Source: a virus. From it: 32,664 nucleotides of DNA. How positions within the stretch are numbered: the first letter of the stretch is position 1; each line of letters begins with the position of its first letter. Below, piece after piece: positions 16,614 through 24,332 of the stretch. Location of the stretch: positions 1 through 32,664 of the IMG/VR virus record IMGVR_UViG_3300034073_002168. One strand, written 5' to 3'. A program made the translations under genes and the position numbers. The notes under the pieces are model-generated. The model made no database searches. It had not been told where the DNA came from and saw only the letters and a list, made by a program, of their open reading frames with translations.

Positions 16614-17439
16614 ATATAGAATTGACGACATTTGCTGCATTCGATACTGCATTTGCAACTCCATTAGCGGCATCTACAATATTACTAAATCCTAGTTGTT
16701 CACTTAATGAGTCTGTTTTTCCTACGATGTATCTATCAAAGCTAAAAGATGCACTTACCTTTAATATTTGAGAATCTGCATAACTAACTCCAATCGGATT
16801 TAATGCAATCGGAAATAACCCAACAAAGTTATAAATTAATTCTCTTTTATAATCCCTATCAAATTTTACAATTCTAGTTGCATTTGATTTATAATCTTCA
16901 GGATATTGCATTCTTACATGATAATTTTCTTGATTTTGAAAATTCATATTAGCAACAGTATACGAACCACTAGAAATAAATTCCATCCAACTTTCTAAGA
17001 ATATCAAAGACTTATAGTTTTTATCAACATAAAAATCCAAACTTATTTGTTGATACATTTTATAATTAGCAAATGTCTCACTAACACCAGTATAATTTCC
17101 TTCAGCCTTTGAAGAGGAAAAAGAAGTTGTTGGTAATGATGCTGAATTACATAACAGACCAACATCATCTGTTACAAAAGAAGATGTAACATTTTTTGCT
17201 GCTAAGTAAGTTTTTAATGCATCAGGAATACCACCAAACTGAACCTCATAATGGGTTGTTTGTGCTAGATTAGTTAATAGTGGTTTAAAATCACTTATAT
17301 TTTTTCTTGGAGATGGGGCACCTAATTCTTTTATTTTCCAAACTCCATGCCTATCTTCAGTTACAGACTTTCTAGTATCATCAACACTATCGAAATTCCT
17401 ATTTTTTTCCCACTCAAATGGTCCTGGTCCTTGGGGCAT
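16609..17439 (-). CDS. 54: Baseplate tail-tube initiator gp54
   Basis: The product has 276 residues. A proline-rich N-terminus (MPQGPGPFEWEKNRNFDS) leads to a tail-tube-like beta domain with FYVDKNYKSLIFLESWMEFI, then YNFVGLFPIALNPIGVSYAD and VSASFSFDRYIVG, the pattern of the gp19/gp48/gp54 tube family. T4 gp54 is about 320 residues and starts tube polymerisation on the baseplate. Choosing gp54 over gp48 rests on the better gp48 match at 18271. It reads away from gp4 across a 35-base junction. A TATACATA on the minus strand near 17466-17473 could act as a weak late promoter. Confidence 0.75.
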   Translation of the reverse strand: MPQGPGPFEWEKNRNFDSVDDTRKSVTEDRHGVWKIKELGAPSPRKNISDFKPLLTNLAQTTHYEVQFGGIPDALKTYLAAKNVTSSFVTDDVGLLCNSASLPTTSFSSSKAEGNYTGVSETFANYKMYQQISLDFYVDKNYKSLIFLESWMEFISSGSYTVANMNFQNQENYHVRMQYPEDYKSNATRIVKFDRDYKRELIYNFVGLFPIALNPIGVSYADSQILKVSASFSFDRYIVGKTDSLSEQLGFSNIVDAANGVANAVSNAANVVNSIF

Positions 17440-17440
17440 T

Positions 17441-17448
17441 TCTAAATA
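17441..17448 (+). promoter_or_regulatory. Candidate T4-type late promoter for the gp4-gp48-gp53 operon
   Basis: Plus-strand TCTAAATA lies just outside the gp54 start and ends 26 bases before the gp4 ATG at 17475. It is the same octamer and nearly the same spacing as the element before gp26. The intergenic gap is too short for much else. Confidence 0.5.
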
Positions 17449-17474
17449 GTATGAAAGAATCTATACTATGTATA

Positions 17475-17909
17475 ATGGCATATAAGGGAAAATTTCAACC
17501 CTCATACCCAAAAAAATATAAAGGCGACCCTACAAATATCGTCTATCGTTCTTTGTGGGAAAGAAAGTTTATGGTGTATTGTGATAAGAATGAAAATGTC
17601 TTGGAGTGGGGAAGTGAAGAGATAATGCTGCCATATCGTTCCCCAGTTGATGGAAAAATACACAGATACTTTCCTGACTTTTATATTAAAGTAAAAGAAA
17701 GTACAGGAGAAATAAAAAAGTATCTAATAGAAATAAAACCTAAAAAGCAAACAGTAAAACCAAAAGTTCCTAAGAGACAAACAAAAGGATACCTTTATGA
17801 GGTTTATGAGTATGCCAAAAATCAATCTAAATGGGAAGCAGCAAAAGAATATTGTAAAGATAGAAATTGGATATTCAAAGTCCTTACCGAAGATGACCTA
17901 GGAGTATGA
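17475..17909 (+). CDS. 4: Head completion protein gp4 with PD-(D/E)XK nuclease signature
   Basis: The product has 144 residues from MAYKGKFQPSYPKKYKGD. I chose the ATG at 17475 because an in-frame start at 17418 would run into gp54 and through the promoter region. The sequence YRSLWERKFMVYCD, then SPVDGKIHRYFPDF, then YLIEIKPKKQ is typical of T4 gp4 (also called gp50), which finishes packaged heads before tails join. Glu30, Asp68 in PDF and E86-x-K88 are spaced like a PD-(D/E)XK (TnsA-like) nuclease core and look intact. The gene ends in an ATGA overlap with the next gene. Confidence 0.85.
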   Translation: MAYKGKFQPSYPKKYKGDPTNIVYRSLWERKFMVYCDKNENVLEWGSEEIMLPYRSPVDGKIHRYFPDFYIKVKESTGEIKKYLIEIKPKKQTVKPKVPKRQTKGYLYEVYEYAKNQSKWEAAKEYCKDRNWIFKVLTEDDLGV

Positions 17910-18253
17910 ATAGAATTAGACCTGTTCTCAAAAATATTACAGGAAAAGAAGACCCTGATGATTTAATGCAGGAGATATTAGGAGTATTGAAAATAACCAC
18001 ACCAGTTCCTGATGTTGGTAAGTATTATACTTTTGTATATTCTCCAAAAACTGATAATTTACAGTATGATGAATATCCTTTAGTAGCAGTAACTGATATT
18101 TTTCAGTGGGGATTTCGTGGTATAAATTTTCACTGGGGAGGACCAAGACAATATACTTGGGTAGAAATAGTTGGAAACTTACATCTTGTCTATCCACAAG
18201 AATTTGGTGACTTGAGAACAATACCTTATGGAAAAATCAAACTTAAGAGATAA
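17906..18253 (+). CDS. Conserved-looking cyanophage protein of unknown function
   Basis: The product has 115 residues and starts MNRIRPVLKNITGKEDPDDL. It is notable for an aromatic-rich core (YYTFVYSPKT, then VAVTDIFQWGFRGINFHWGG, then YTWVEIVGNLHLVYP) that suggests a compact beta fold. There is no membrane segment or catalytic motif that I recognise. It is translationally coupled to gp4 (ATGA overlap) and sits before gp48 and gp53, so a role in head completion or baseplate assembly is a reasonable guess. An internal ATG (Met21) is an alternative start. Confidence 0.7.
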   Translation: MNRIRPVLKNITGKEDPDDLMQEILGVLKITTPVPDVGKYYTFVYSPKTDNLQYDEYPLVAVTDIFQWGFRGINFHWGGPRQYTWVEIVGNLHLVYPQEFGDLRTIPYGKIKLKR

Positions 18254-18256
18254 ATA
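18249..18256 (+). promoter_or_regulatory. Candidate T4-type late promoter for gp48-gp53
   Basis: GATAAATA overlaps the previous gene's stop and ends 14 bases before the gp48 ATG. It fits the relaxed T4-like late motif NATAAATA. The short distance to the start is a caution. Confidence 0.45.
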
Positions 18257-18270
18257 ACTAAAAAAAGTAA

Positions 18271-19143
18271 ATGACAGTACCTCCATTACTAAGGTATCCA
18301 ATCAAAAAACTAGATTCTGATGATTTCATTAAGATTGATATTTACGAATATCAACCAGGAACTCTTCCTACTGAAGCTTCATTTAGCACTACTCCAGGAG
18401 GAATTAGAGGAGCAATAAAACAAACTATTATATTGCCCATGACAGAATCTATTCCACAAAATACATTATCAACAGTTTGGGGAGAAGATAGATTAGGTCC
18501 ATTACAAGCTGGGGCATTTGCTGTTGCAACTGAAGCATTAGAATCTCCCGGTGCTGGTATTGCGGAATTTCAACAACAAATCCAGAAAGTAGGAGATGCT
18601 TTAAATACTAGTCTTGGTTCAAAAGTAGCATCTTCGGCACTGGCACAATCTATACTTAAAAGTATTGGTGTACAAAATGCGGGTTCCATTTTATCTAGAA
18701 CTGGTGGTATAGTCTTTAATGAAAATGTAGAACTTTTGTTTCAAGGAGTAACATTAAGAGGTCCATTTGGTTTTGTTTTTACTATGACACCTCGTTCACA
18801 AAAAGAATCTCAGACCATAAAAAATATTATTCTTTCACTTAAAAAGGCTATGACTCCCAACAGAGGAACAGTTGCTGGAGCAGGAGCAGGTCTTCTTTTA
18901 AAGGCACCAGATGTATTTAAAATATCATATAAAAGTGCAAATAAAGACCACCCATTTATGAATAGATTTAAAGTATGTGCTTTGAAAGATTTATCAGTTG
19001 ACTACACTCCCGATGGAGTCTATATGACATATAAAGACTCTACTCCAGTTAACATAACACTTTCATTAACATTTCAAGAACTTACTCCAATTTATCGTGA
19101 AGATTATGATAAGGATGAAGGACTAATCGGACTAGGATACTAA
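18271..19143 (+). CDS. 48: Baseplate tail-tube cap protein gp48
   Basis: The product has 290 residues. The central block NENVELLFQGVTLRGPFGFVF, then MTPRSQKESQTIKNIILSLK and KKAMTP, matches the T4 tail-cap family (gp48), in which a tube-like beta sandwich is followed by a helix and a second sheet. The C-terminal SLTFQELTPIYREDYD is also typical of tube-fold proteins. T4 gp48 is 364 residues. With gp54 it forms the platform on which the tail tube polymerises. gp54 is encoded just across the divergent junction and gp53 follows one base later. The Shine-Dalgarno is weak. Confidence 0.8.
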   Translation: MTVPPLLRYPIKKLDSDDFIKIDIYEYQPGTLPTEASFSTTPGGIRGAIKQTIILPMTESIPQNTLSTVWGEDRLGPLQAGAFAVATEALESPGAGIAEFQQQIQKVGDALNTSLGSKVASSALAQSILKSIGVQNAGSILSRTGGIVFNENVELLFQGVTLRGPFGFVFTMTPRSQKESQTIKNIILSLKKAMTPNRGTVAGAGAGLLLKAPDVFKISYKSANKDHPFMNRFKVCALKDLSVDYTPDGVYMTYKDSTPVNITLSLTFQELTPIYREDYDKDEGLIGLGY

Positions 19144-19144
19144 A

Positions 19145-20245
19145 ATGACTTATTTCAGAGAGTTACCAGACTTAGAATATCAATCATTTTTATCTGATAG
19201 GCAGAGGTCTAATGATTATGTGCGTGTTAAAAACTTATTCAGAAGAGCAAAACTTCGTGATGATTTAAATAATGTTCTTACAGTTTTTGATAAGTATCAA
19301 ATACCTGATGGATATAGACCAGATAACGTTGCTGAAGAATTATATGGAAGTGCAGAATATGATTGGGTAGTTTTAATTAGTGCTGGAATTGTAAACGTAA
19401 GAGATGAGTGGCCAATTTCAGATGGTGATTTATATTCATATGTTGAATCTAAGTATGGTAATGAACTATATGGAACTCATCATTACATTACAAAAGAAGT
19501 AAAAGATTCTGGTGGAAGAATTATTATGAATGAAGGTAGATTAGTCAATAATATTATACAATTACCTTATCCATCGTATTTTCCCGAAATTGGTCCTGAT
19601 GTAATTGATATTGGAATAAATGAAACATTAGACACAGTATTTGGGAACCTATATCTTCACGATATCAGCACTATTGTAAAAACAGAAGATTACGGAACAT
19701 TTACAATTGACGAAGAACAAAATATTTGGACATACGCTATAAATTTAGAGTCTCTTGAAGGACTAGAATTCTTCGATGATGAAGCAATGGTAACAGATAC
19801 ACTACAATATATTGCAGTTGATGGGTATCTAAAAACATTCAAAATAGATACAAAGGTATTTAAAAATGAAGAGGATATAGATGTTGAATTTTTAGTTGAT
19901 GATAGTAGTATTAATTCAACTCAAGTATCATATGTAACTTATTACGATAGTATAACAACATCATATACAACTTCTTATAATATAACGATACCCGTTTCAA
20001 ACTACGAATATGAAGTTGAATTGAATAATCAAAAAAGAAGTATTTTTGTTCTAAAACCTTTCTACTTACAGCAATTTATTAATGATACTAGAGATATAAT
20101 GACTTATAAGAGGTCTTCACAACTTGTTGAAGACCGTAATGGGGATGATATTATCAGAACTGAAAATACAAGAACAACTATGCCTTATGGTTCAACATTC
20201 CCAAGAGAATCTCCAAGTGAGGTAATTAGAATAGAACTAGCATAA
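19145..20245 (+). CDS. 53: Baseplate wedge subunit gp53
   Basis: The product has 366 residues. The N-terminal 110 residues match the gp53 family: MTYFRELPDLEYQSFL, then DYVRVKNLFRRAKLRDDLNN, then AEYDWVVLISAGIVNVRDEW and YVESKYGNELYG. T4 gp53 is 196 residues, so the region from about residue 150 is an extension with alternating acidic and beta-rich sequence (TIVKTEDYGTFTIDEEQNIW). It may replace contacts made by other wedge proteins. It is the last gene of the plus-strand group and ends 5 bases before a strong terminator hairpin. Confidence 0.85.
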   Translation: MTYFRELPDLEYQSFLSDRQRSNDYVRVKNLFRRAKLRDDLNNVLTVFDKYQIPDGYRPDNVAEELYGSAEYDWVVLISAGIVNVRDEWPISDGDLYSYVESKYGNELYGTHHYITKEVKDSGGRIIMNEGRLVNNIIQLPYPSYFPEIGPDVIDIGINETLDTVFGNLYLHDISTIVKTEDYGTFTIDEEQNIWTYAINLESLEGLEFFDDEAMVTDTLQYIAVDGYLKTFKIDTKVFKNEEDIDVEFLVDDSSINSTQVSYVTYYDSITTSYTTSYNITIPVSNYEYEVELNNQKRSIFVLKPFYLQQFINDTRDIMTYKRSSQLVEDRNGDDIIRTENTRTTMPYGSTFPRESPSEVIRIELA

Positions 20246-20280
20246 AAAAACTCCCCCTTTCGGGGGAGAATTTTTTTTTT
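20244..20280. terminator. Bidirectional rho-independent terminator between gp53 and gp32
   Basis: A perfect 7-bp stem (CTCCCCC at 20251-20257 with GGGGGAG at 20262-20268) closes a TTTC loop. Ten T follow on the plus strand. Seven A precede it, giving a T tract on the minus strand. It sits between the convergent gp53 and gp32 stop codons and should stop both transcripts. Confidence 0.92.
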
Positions 20281-20286
20281 AGTTAA

Positions 20287-21204
20287 TCACTCTTCGGCAA
20301 GACGAGCAAAGTATGATAGCGTATCATCATCTTCGTCTTCATAAGAAGAACTACTTGAAGAAAGACTGTTCAGTTCGCTCCTGAGGTCTTCGGTAAGAGG
20401 AGGAGCATAAGAACCTTCATCTTCACCTTCTTCTTCAACGCTTACGCTGTTGCGGGTAGAAGAACCTTTGATACCCAGAGTGTAGTCAAGACGCTTCTTG
20501 AGTTCTTCATAACTCTTGTACTCGCTAGGAGAAACAAACTCACTCAGGGAGTATTCTTTCTTCCAGAGTGCCTCAAGCACTTCGTCATCATCATGGAGTG
20601 CTGATGGTGCTGCAAATTCACTTGAATCATAGTTACGATAACCAGCAACATTCTTTGCTTTCAGTTTGAAGTTAGCACCATTCCAGAAATCAAATGGGTC
20701 GATTGCTTGCTCATCTTCAAACTCAGGTTGCATAGCAGCGGTGAGTTTGTCAAAGATTTTCTTACCATACTTGAAGAGGAAAACCTTACCTTCGTTTTCT
20801 GGATTTGCAGGGTCTTTTACAACATAGATATTGCTTACATAAGTCAGCTTACGCTTCTGCTTACGGGCAATTTCCTTGTTTGCATCTACACCAGAATTCC
20901 AAAGAGTTGAGTTGTGCTCACAAACAGGGCACTTTTGATTTAGAGTTGTTAGGCAGTTATCAATCAACCAACCACCAGGACCTTGAAAGGCGTGTGAATA
21001 TACTTTCACAAATGGTAGGTCTTCACCATCAGGTGCAGGGAGAAAACGAATAACTGCATATCCATTACCAGTTTTATCACACTCAAGTTTCCAAACACGG
21101 TCATCAGAAGAACCGCCAGAGTTATTCATTTTTTCTACTTCTTTCACCAGTTTTTCGGTGAGAGAACCTAGTTTTGATTGCTTTTTAAGATTTGAAAAGG
21201 ACAT
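20287..21204 (-). CDS. 32: Single-stranded DNA-binding protein gp32
   Basis: The product has 305 residues, close to T4 gp32 (301). The zinc ligands fit H71, C84, C92 and C95 (SHAFQGPGGWLIDNC, then NQKCPVC), corresponding to H64, C77, C87 and C90 of T4. A basic N-terminal block (LKKQSKLGSLTEKLVKEVEK) would give cooperative self-binding. The C-terminus is a Ser-rich acidic tail (YEDEDDDTLSYFARLAEE) for recruiting replication partners. It coats single-stranded DNA in replication and recombination. It has its own promoter, a GAGGT ribosome site 7 bases before the ATG, and a terminator just after its stop, which suits high and independent expression. Confidence 0.96.
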   Translation of the reverse strand: MSFSNLKKQSKLGSLTEKLVKEVEKMNNSGGSSDDRVWKLECDKTGNGYAVIRFLPAPDGEDLPFVKVYSHAFQGPGGWLIDNCLTTLNQKCPVCEHNSTLWNSGVDANKEIARKQKRKLTYVSNIYVVKDPANPENEGKVFLFKYGKKIFDKLTAAMQPEFEDEQAIDPFDFWNGANFKLKAKNVAGYRNYDSSEFAAPSALHDDDEVLEALWKKEYSLSEFVSPSEYKSYEELKKRLDYTLGIKGSSTRNSVSVEEEGEDEGSYAPPLTEDLRSELNSLSSSSSSYEDEDDDTLSYFARLAEE

Positions 21205-21245
21205 TAGATACCTCAGATTAATTGGATTCGGGGGATTACTTGGAT

Positions 21246-21274
21246 ATTCTAGCAGGGTCTGCCTCAGGTGTCAA
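21246..21274 (-). promoter_or_regulatory. Sigma70-type promoter for gp32
   Basis: On the minus strand, TTGACA (21269-21274) and TAGAAT (21246-21251) are separated by exactly 17 bases. The start would fall near 21239, giving a leader of about 35 bases with a GAGG ribosome site. The -35 lies inside the last codons of the upstream gene. It is a match for host RNA polymerase rather than the T4-type late class. Confidence 0.85.
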
Positions 21275-21596
21275 TATGTTTTTTGAGCGATTCGATTGTT
21301 TTTGCCATACTGCCGAATAAGACATTCATATCAGTATCTGGAGGAAACCCCATAATAACGATTGATTTTTTGAGACTCTCTTTCATTTCTAGTGCCTTAG
21401 GGTCATCAGAAAGTGAAAGGCGAGTATACATAATCTTCTGCTTTTCTATCAGAAGCGTCAATTTTTCAATATGTTCCATCTTTTCTTCTTTGGTCATAAA
21501 ACCAAAATTTAAGACATTCTTATAAATGTCTTCTTGAAGAAAATTGATTTCTTTTAACTCATTTTGTATGATATCAGAATCAAAGAAATTAGACAT
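21264..21596 (-). CDS. DUF1825-like small helical protein
   Basis: The product has 110 residues. The sequence FFDSDIIQNELKEINFLQED, then IEKLTLLIEKQKIMYTRLSL, SDDPKALEM and a C-terminal MAKTIESLKKHI resembles the cyanobacterial DUF1825 family (FFDSE-x-Q-x-E, a central helix ending in RLSLSDD, then a TLE-x-LK helix). The function of that family is unknown to me. It sits between gp59 and gp32 with an 8-base overlap with gp59, so a role near the replication fork is possible. Its 3' end also encodes the gp32 -35 box. T4 gp33 was considered and rejected because a better gp33 lies upstream. Confidence 0.75.
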   Translation of the reverse strand: MSNFFDSDIIQNELKEINFLQEDIYKNVLNFGFMTKEEKMEHIEKLTLLIEKQKIMYTRLSLSDDPKALEMKESLKKSIVIMGFPPDTDMNVLFGSMAKTIESLKKHIDT

Positions 21597-22188
21597 TTAG
21601 GATAGTCCTTAAAATTTTTCTATACTGGAACACATCAATATTTAGAAAAGAAGAATACTTTTTGATTTTCAAACTTACGGTTTCCCACACAGGGTCAAGT
21701 ATCTTCTTATCAAATTCGCTAGAATAACGAAATATCTTATCATAGATTACCATAGTTTCTGGAGATATATTACCACCCAGAAATTTCTTTAGAATAATCG
21801 GATGAGACTTTGAACAGTCAAAAATATTTTCTAATTTTTCCTCAGAGAAAAGATTTTCAGACTCTTCTTTAAAAATATAAGTCATACTTTGCTGGCGTCT
21901 TTTCCAGTCAGTATAATTCCTTTCTCCTGAGTTGATAATTTCGCCAATCCATACGCTTGATGGATTATCAGACGCAATAAAGTTGGATACAAAGTATTCA
22001 ATAATTTCTTCGTCACTCATTTTGCGACTAGTTTTCTCAAAGAAATACTTATCCTTTCTTTTATTAAAGGATGCTATAGATGCTCTTGATTTTCCACCAT
22101 ACTTAAAAAAGTCATATTTACGACTTGTAAAATGACTTTTAATTGATAAGTATGTTTTGTATGTTTCAAAGGGTGTCACTTTAATCAT
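21589..22188 (-). CDS. 59: Helicase loader gp59
   Basis: The product has 199 residues (T4 gp59 has 217). Matching blocks are KSHFTSRKYDFFKYGG, KRKDKYFFEKTSRKM, IIEYFVSNFIASDN followed by WIGEI, and a C-terminal WETVSLKIKKYSSFLNID. gp59 loads the gp41 helicase onto gp32-coated DNA at forks and recombination intermediates. T4 has the order 33-59-32. Here gp33, an unknown, gp59, DUF1825-like and gp32 follow one another, so the cluster is conserved with two insertions. The start overlaps the stop of the preceding small gene. Confidence 0.9.
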   Translation of the reverse strand: MIKVTPFETYKTYLSIKSHFTSRKYDFFKYGGKSRASIASFNKRKDKYFFEKTSRKMSDEEIIEYFVSNFIASDNPSSVWIGEIINSGERNYTDWKRRQQSMTYIFKEESENLFSEEKLENIFDCSKSHPIILKKFLGGNISPETMVIYDKIFRYSSEFDKKILDPVWETVSLKIKKYSSFLNIDVFQYRKILRTILNV

Positions 22189-22360
22189 TTACTCTTTCAA
22201 AGTTTTCAATTTGCTCTACAGAAACAGTATGCTTATTGTTAATTCGATACCAATATGTTCCTTCACCTTCACCCAGATATTTGATTTCAGACTTAGGAAT
22301 GTTATTTTCTCTAATTGCAGCCTGAATCTTATAATGCATCAATTTAGAATGACTAATCAT
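22181..22360 (-). CDS. Small unknown protein between gp33 and gp59
   Basis: The product has 59 residues from MISHSKLMHYKIQAAIRENN, followed by IPKSEIKYLGEGEGTYWYRI. I chose the ATG at 22360 because it makes an ATGA overlap with gp33. The upstream ATG at 22417 would overlap gp33 by 61 bases. It shows one predicted helix followed by a beta hairpin and no cysteines or membrane segment. The function is unknown. Its place within the replication and late-transcription cluster is the only clue. Confidence 0.65.
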   Translation of the reverse strand: MISHSKLMHYKIQAAIRENNIPKSEIKYLGEGEGTYWYRINNKHTVSVEQIENFERVND

Positions 22361-22644
22361 AATGGAAGTTTTGCTCTGGTAGTTTTTTTCATAAAGTTTA
22401 GACGGATTGCATCCCATTTCAAACGCTCTTTGAGAGGTTTTGAAATGAGTTTTGTTACGGATTCAATCTCTAGATTATTGTTTTCACAATACATTACGAT
22501 TGCATCAATATAATTGATGTTTTCTTCGGCAACAATTTTTTCAATCTCTAAAGCAAACTTAGATGGTGTTAAGAACTTATCTTCGATTGCTTTTTCTAAG
22601 CTTTCTTTTCCATAAAATTCTGTATCGCTAGTTTTTTGTTCCAT
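22357..22644 (-). CDS. 33: Late-promoter transcription accessory protein gp33
   Basis: The product has 95 residues from MEQKTSDTEFYGKESLEKAI. The C-terminal half (FALEIEKIVAEENINYIDAI, then VMYCENNNLEIESVTKLISK) and the ending KKTTRAKLPL match cyanophage gp33. It is comparable with the T4 gp33 stretch that binds the RNA polymerase beta-flap and links it to the sliding clamp for late transcription. The ATG at 22644 follows GGAACTCT and overlaps the exonuclease by 17 bases. A longer frame to 22749 would run deep into that gene and was not used. The T4-like late motifs elsewhere in the window are its expected targets, together with gp55 and gp45 encoded outside. Confidence 0.85.
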   Translation of the reverse strand: MEQKTSDTEFYGKESLEKAIEDKFLTPSKFALEIEKIVAEENINYIDAIVMYCENNNLEIESVTKLISKPLKERLKWDAIRLNFMKKTTRAKLPL

Positions 22645-23314
22645 AGAGTTCCAGTTTATCTCTAACAAACTTTCTAATATATTCGGTGAGTAGTTTGATG
22701 TACTTTGATTTGTTGTATTCTTCATAGACGACGCATTCTCCATTTTCACAAGCCATTAAAATTACAAGTTTTTTTACAGGAATACCAGTAAGTTCATAAA
22801 ACATACAGGCATAGGCAGCACACTGAACAAAATAGTGTTCAATCCATTCTCTAGGTTTTGCTTTTTTTGAAGTCTTAAAGTCAATTATAGCAAGCTCTCC
22901 GTTGTATTCTGCAATACAATCTACAGTCCCTGCAATCCCTAATTGCCTACTATATAGGGAACCTTCAAGAGCGTAAATATTATTTATCTTATTCAGTTCT
23001 GTTTTTAAAATCTTAAACAGAAATTCTGAAATCGGAAGAATATCGGATTCACAATTAGAGTTTTTTAAATACATCTCTACAAGAGTGTGCATATCCGTGC
23101 CACGACTAGTTGCCTGTTTCGTAACACGGTTTGCTTCCTCTTCTCCTACCTTCTTTCTCCAACCCTCAAAAATGTGTTTGTTAAAGTGACTGGTGACTGA
23201 AGTAATAGAGACCAACTTTAGCAGTTGGTCTTCATCTGAAACTTTATAATAACGCACACCATCTATAGTTTCCCTATCGAGTTGGGGAAGTTCAATATCA
23301 ATATGTTTAAACAT
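22628..23314 (-). CDS. PD-(D/E)XK exonuclease (RecB/Cas4/MGME1-like)
   Basis: The product has 228 residues. The core residues can be read off: H76 in SRGTDMHTLVE, D132 in GIAGTVDCIAE, D145 and K147 in LAIIDFKTSKK, and Q164 to Y168 in FVQCAAYA. This is the order H, D, D-x-K, Q-xxx-Y of RecB-family nucleases. Phages of this group often carry a copy annotated as MGME1-like. No four-cysteine iron-sulfur cluster is present, unlike Cas4. The likely role is end resection in recombination or host DNA breakdown. The start overlaps the phoH stop (TAATG). Confidence 0.85.
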   Translation of the reverse strand: MFKHIDIELPQLDRETIDGVRYYKVSDEDQLLKLVSITSVTSHFNKHIFEGWRKKVGEEEANRVTKQATSRGTDMHTLVEMYLKNSNCESDILPISEFLFKILKTELNKINNIYALEGSLYSRQLGIAGTVDCIAEYNGELAIIDFKTSKKAKPREWIEHYFVQCAAYACMFYELTGIPVKKLVILMACENGECVVYEEYNKSKYIKLLTEYIRKFVRDKLELYGTKN

Positions 23315-24066
23315 TAAAAACCAGCTTCCATTTTTGCTACAATATACTCTTTAACAAGACCTGAACGAACAATATCATCAACGCCAAACTCAATTACATC
23401 AAAAGAAGGCATCGCTCTAATAATTTTCATAAAATCAACAATACCATTACGGTCATTAGTCTTGATTAAGTCTGTTTGAGTTGCGTCTCCACAAAACATA
23501 ATTTTTGAATTTTCCCCAACTCTTGTAATAATACTATCAAGTTCGTGAAAAGTCAAATTCTGGAACTCATCTACGATAATGATAGCATTATCAAGAGTGG
23601 TTCCACGAAGAAAAGAAGTGCTCCAGAACTTTATCGTTTCTTGTGCCTTAAGACCACCATAAAGCATTTCAAAATCAGCATCAGAAGGCATTTGGAACAT
23701 ATACTTTACCATATTCTTATATGGAATTTGATAAAGTGAAGATTTGTCCTCATGGTCTCCAGGAAGAAAACCAATCTCTCTTGTAGCAACTAAAGAACGG
23801 ACAAGATATACTCTTTCGTAAGGTGTTCTTTCGTTTAAGACTTCTCTAAGAGCATTATAGAGTGTGATGAATGTTTTACCAGTTCCAGCACATCCATAAG
23901 CTACAATATGTTTTCCTTCATCATATGAATCAAAAAGTCTTTTTTGATTTTCTGTGAGAGGGTCAATATTGATTAGTAGTTCACTATTTAATGGTTTCCT
24001 TCTCTTCATTTGTTTTGTAGTAAGACCAACACCGATTGGTTGTTCTGTTCTTCTTTTTCTTGCCAT
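23314..24066 (-). CDS. phoH: PhoH-like P-loop ATPase
   Basis: The product has 250 residues. Walker A is GCAGTGKT (58-65). A Walker B-like strand follows at about 157-163 (AIIIVDEFQN) with the PhoH-typical EFQN, then KIMFCGDATQTDL as the sensor region. PhoH-like genes are very common in marine phages. The family is an ATPase and some members act as RNA helicases or in RNA decay, but the phage role is unsettled. There is no C-terminal KH or PIN domain. No Pho box was seen before the gene, which is read through from thyX. Confidence 0.93.
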   Translation of the reverse strand: MARKRRTEQPIGVGLTTKQMKRRKPLNSELLINIDPLTENQKRLFDSYDEGKHIVAYGCAGTGKTFITLYNALREVLNERTPYERVYLVRSLVATREIGFLPGDHEDKSSLYQIPYKNMVKYMFQMPSDADFEMLYGGLKAQETIKFWSTSFLRGTTLDNAIIIVDEFQNLTFHELDSIITRVGENSKIMFCGDATQTDLIKTNDRNGIVDFMKIIRAMPSFDVIEFGVDDIVRSGLVKEYIVAKMEAGF

Positions 24067-24067
24067 A

Positions 24068-24310
24068 CTAGATTTTCTTTACGGTTGAACCAGGCATTTT
24101 TGAGGCACGTCCTAAGACATCATTCCAAGATGGGTGTTTTGACGCAAGTTTATTACGCCAATCACCCACTTCACCTGGAGTGGCACATCCCTCAGACCAA
24201 TCCCTTTTCCATTCAGGATTGTCTTTATACCATTGTTGAATGTCGTGAACACTCATTTCAACAACACGTTTTTCGCCAGTTTCAACATGAATAATAGGAT
24301 AAATTGCCAT
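24068..24310 (-). CDS. Small conserved phage protein, possible degenerate FmdB-like
   Basis: The product has 80 residues and starts MAIYPIIHVETGEKRVVEMS, then HDIQQWYKDNPEWKRDWSEG. The N-terminal layout (short beta ribbon, then a helix ending in DNPEW) recalls FmdB-type zinc-ribbon proteins of cyanophages, but the zinc cysteines are missing. The C-terminal half (WNDVLGRASKMPGSTVKKI) resembles the tail of those proteins. The function is unknown. It sits between thyX and phoH with a candidate late promoter just upstream. Confidence 0.65.
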   Translation of the reverse strand: MAIYPIIHVETGEKRVVEMSVHDIQQWYKDNPEWKRDWSEGCATPGEVGDWRNKLASKHPSWNDVLGRASKMPGSTVKKI

Positions 24311-24332
24311 AAGTTACGAAATCAAGATAAAT

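Noticed and set aside
21264-21596. The 110-residue gene as gp33 because it lies beside gp59 and gp32
   Set aside because: It lacks gp33-like sequence and resembles DUF1825, whereas the gene at 22357-22644 has the clear gp33 C-terminal half.
22357-22749. 130-codon form of gp33 from 22749
   Set aside because: It would overlap the exonuclease by 122 bases. The ATG at 22644 fits the conserved protein and a normal short overlap.
22628-23314. Exonuclease as a Cas4-type CRISPR adaptation protein
   Set aside because: The four iron-sulfur cysteines are missing and no CRISPR or cas1/cas2 genes are nearby. Phage RecB-like exonuclease is the plain reading.
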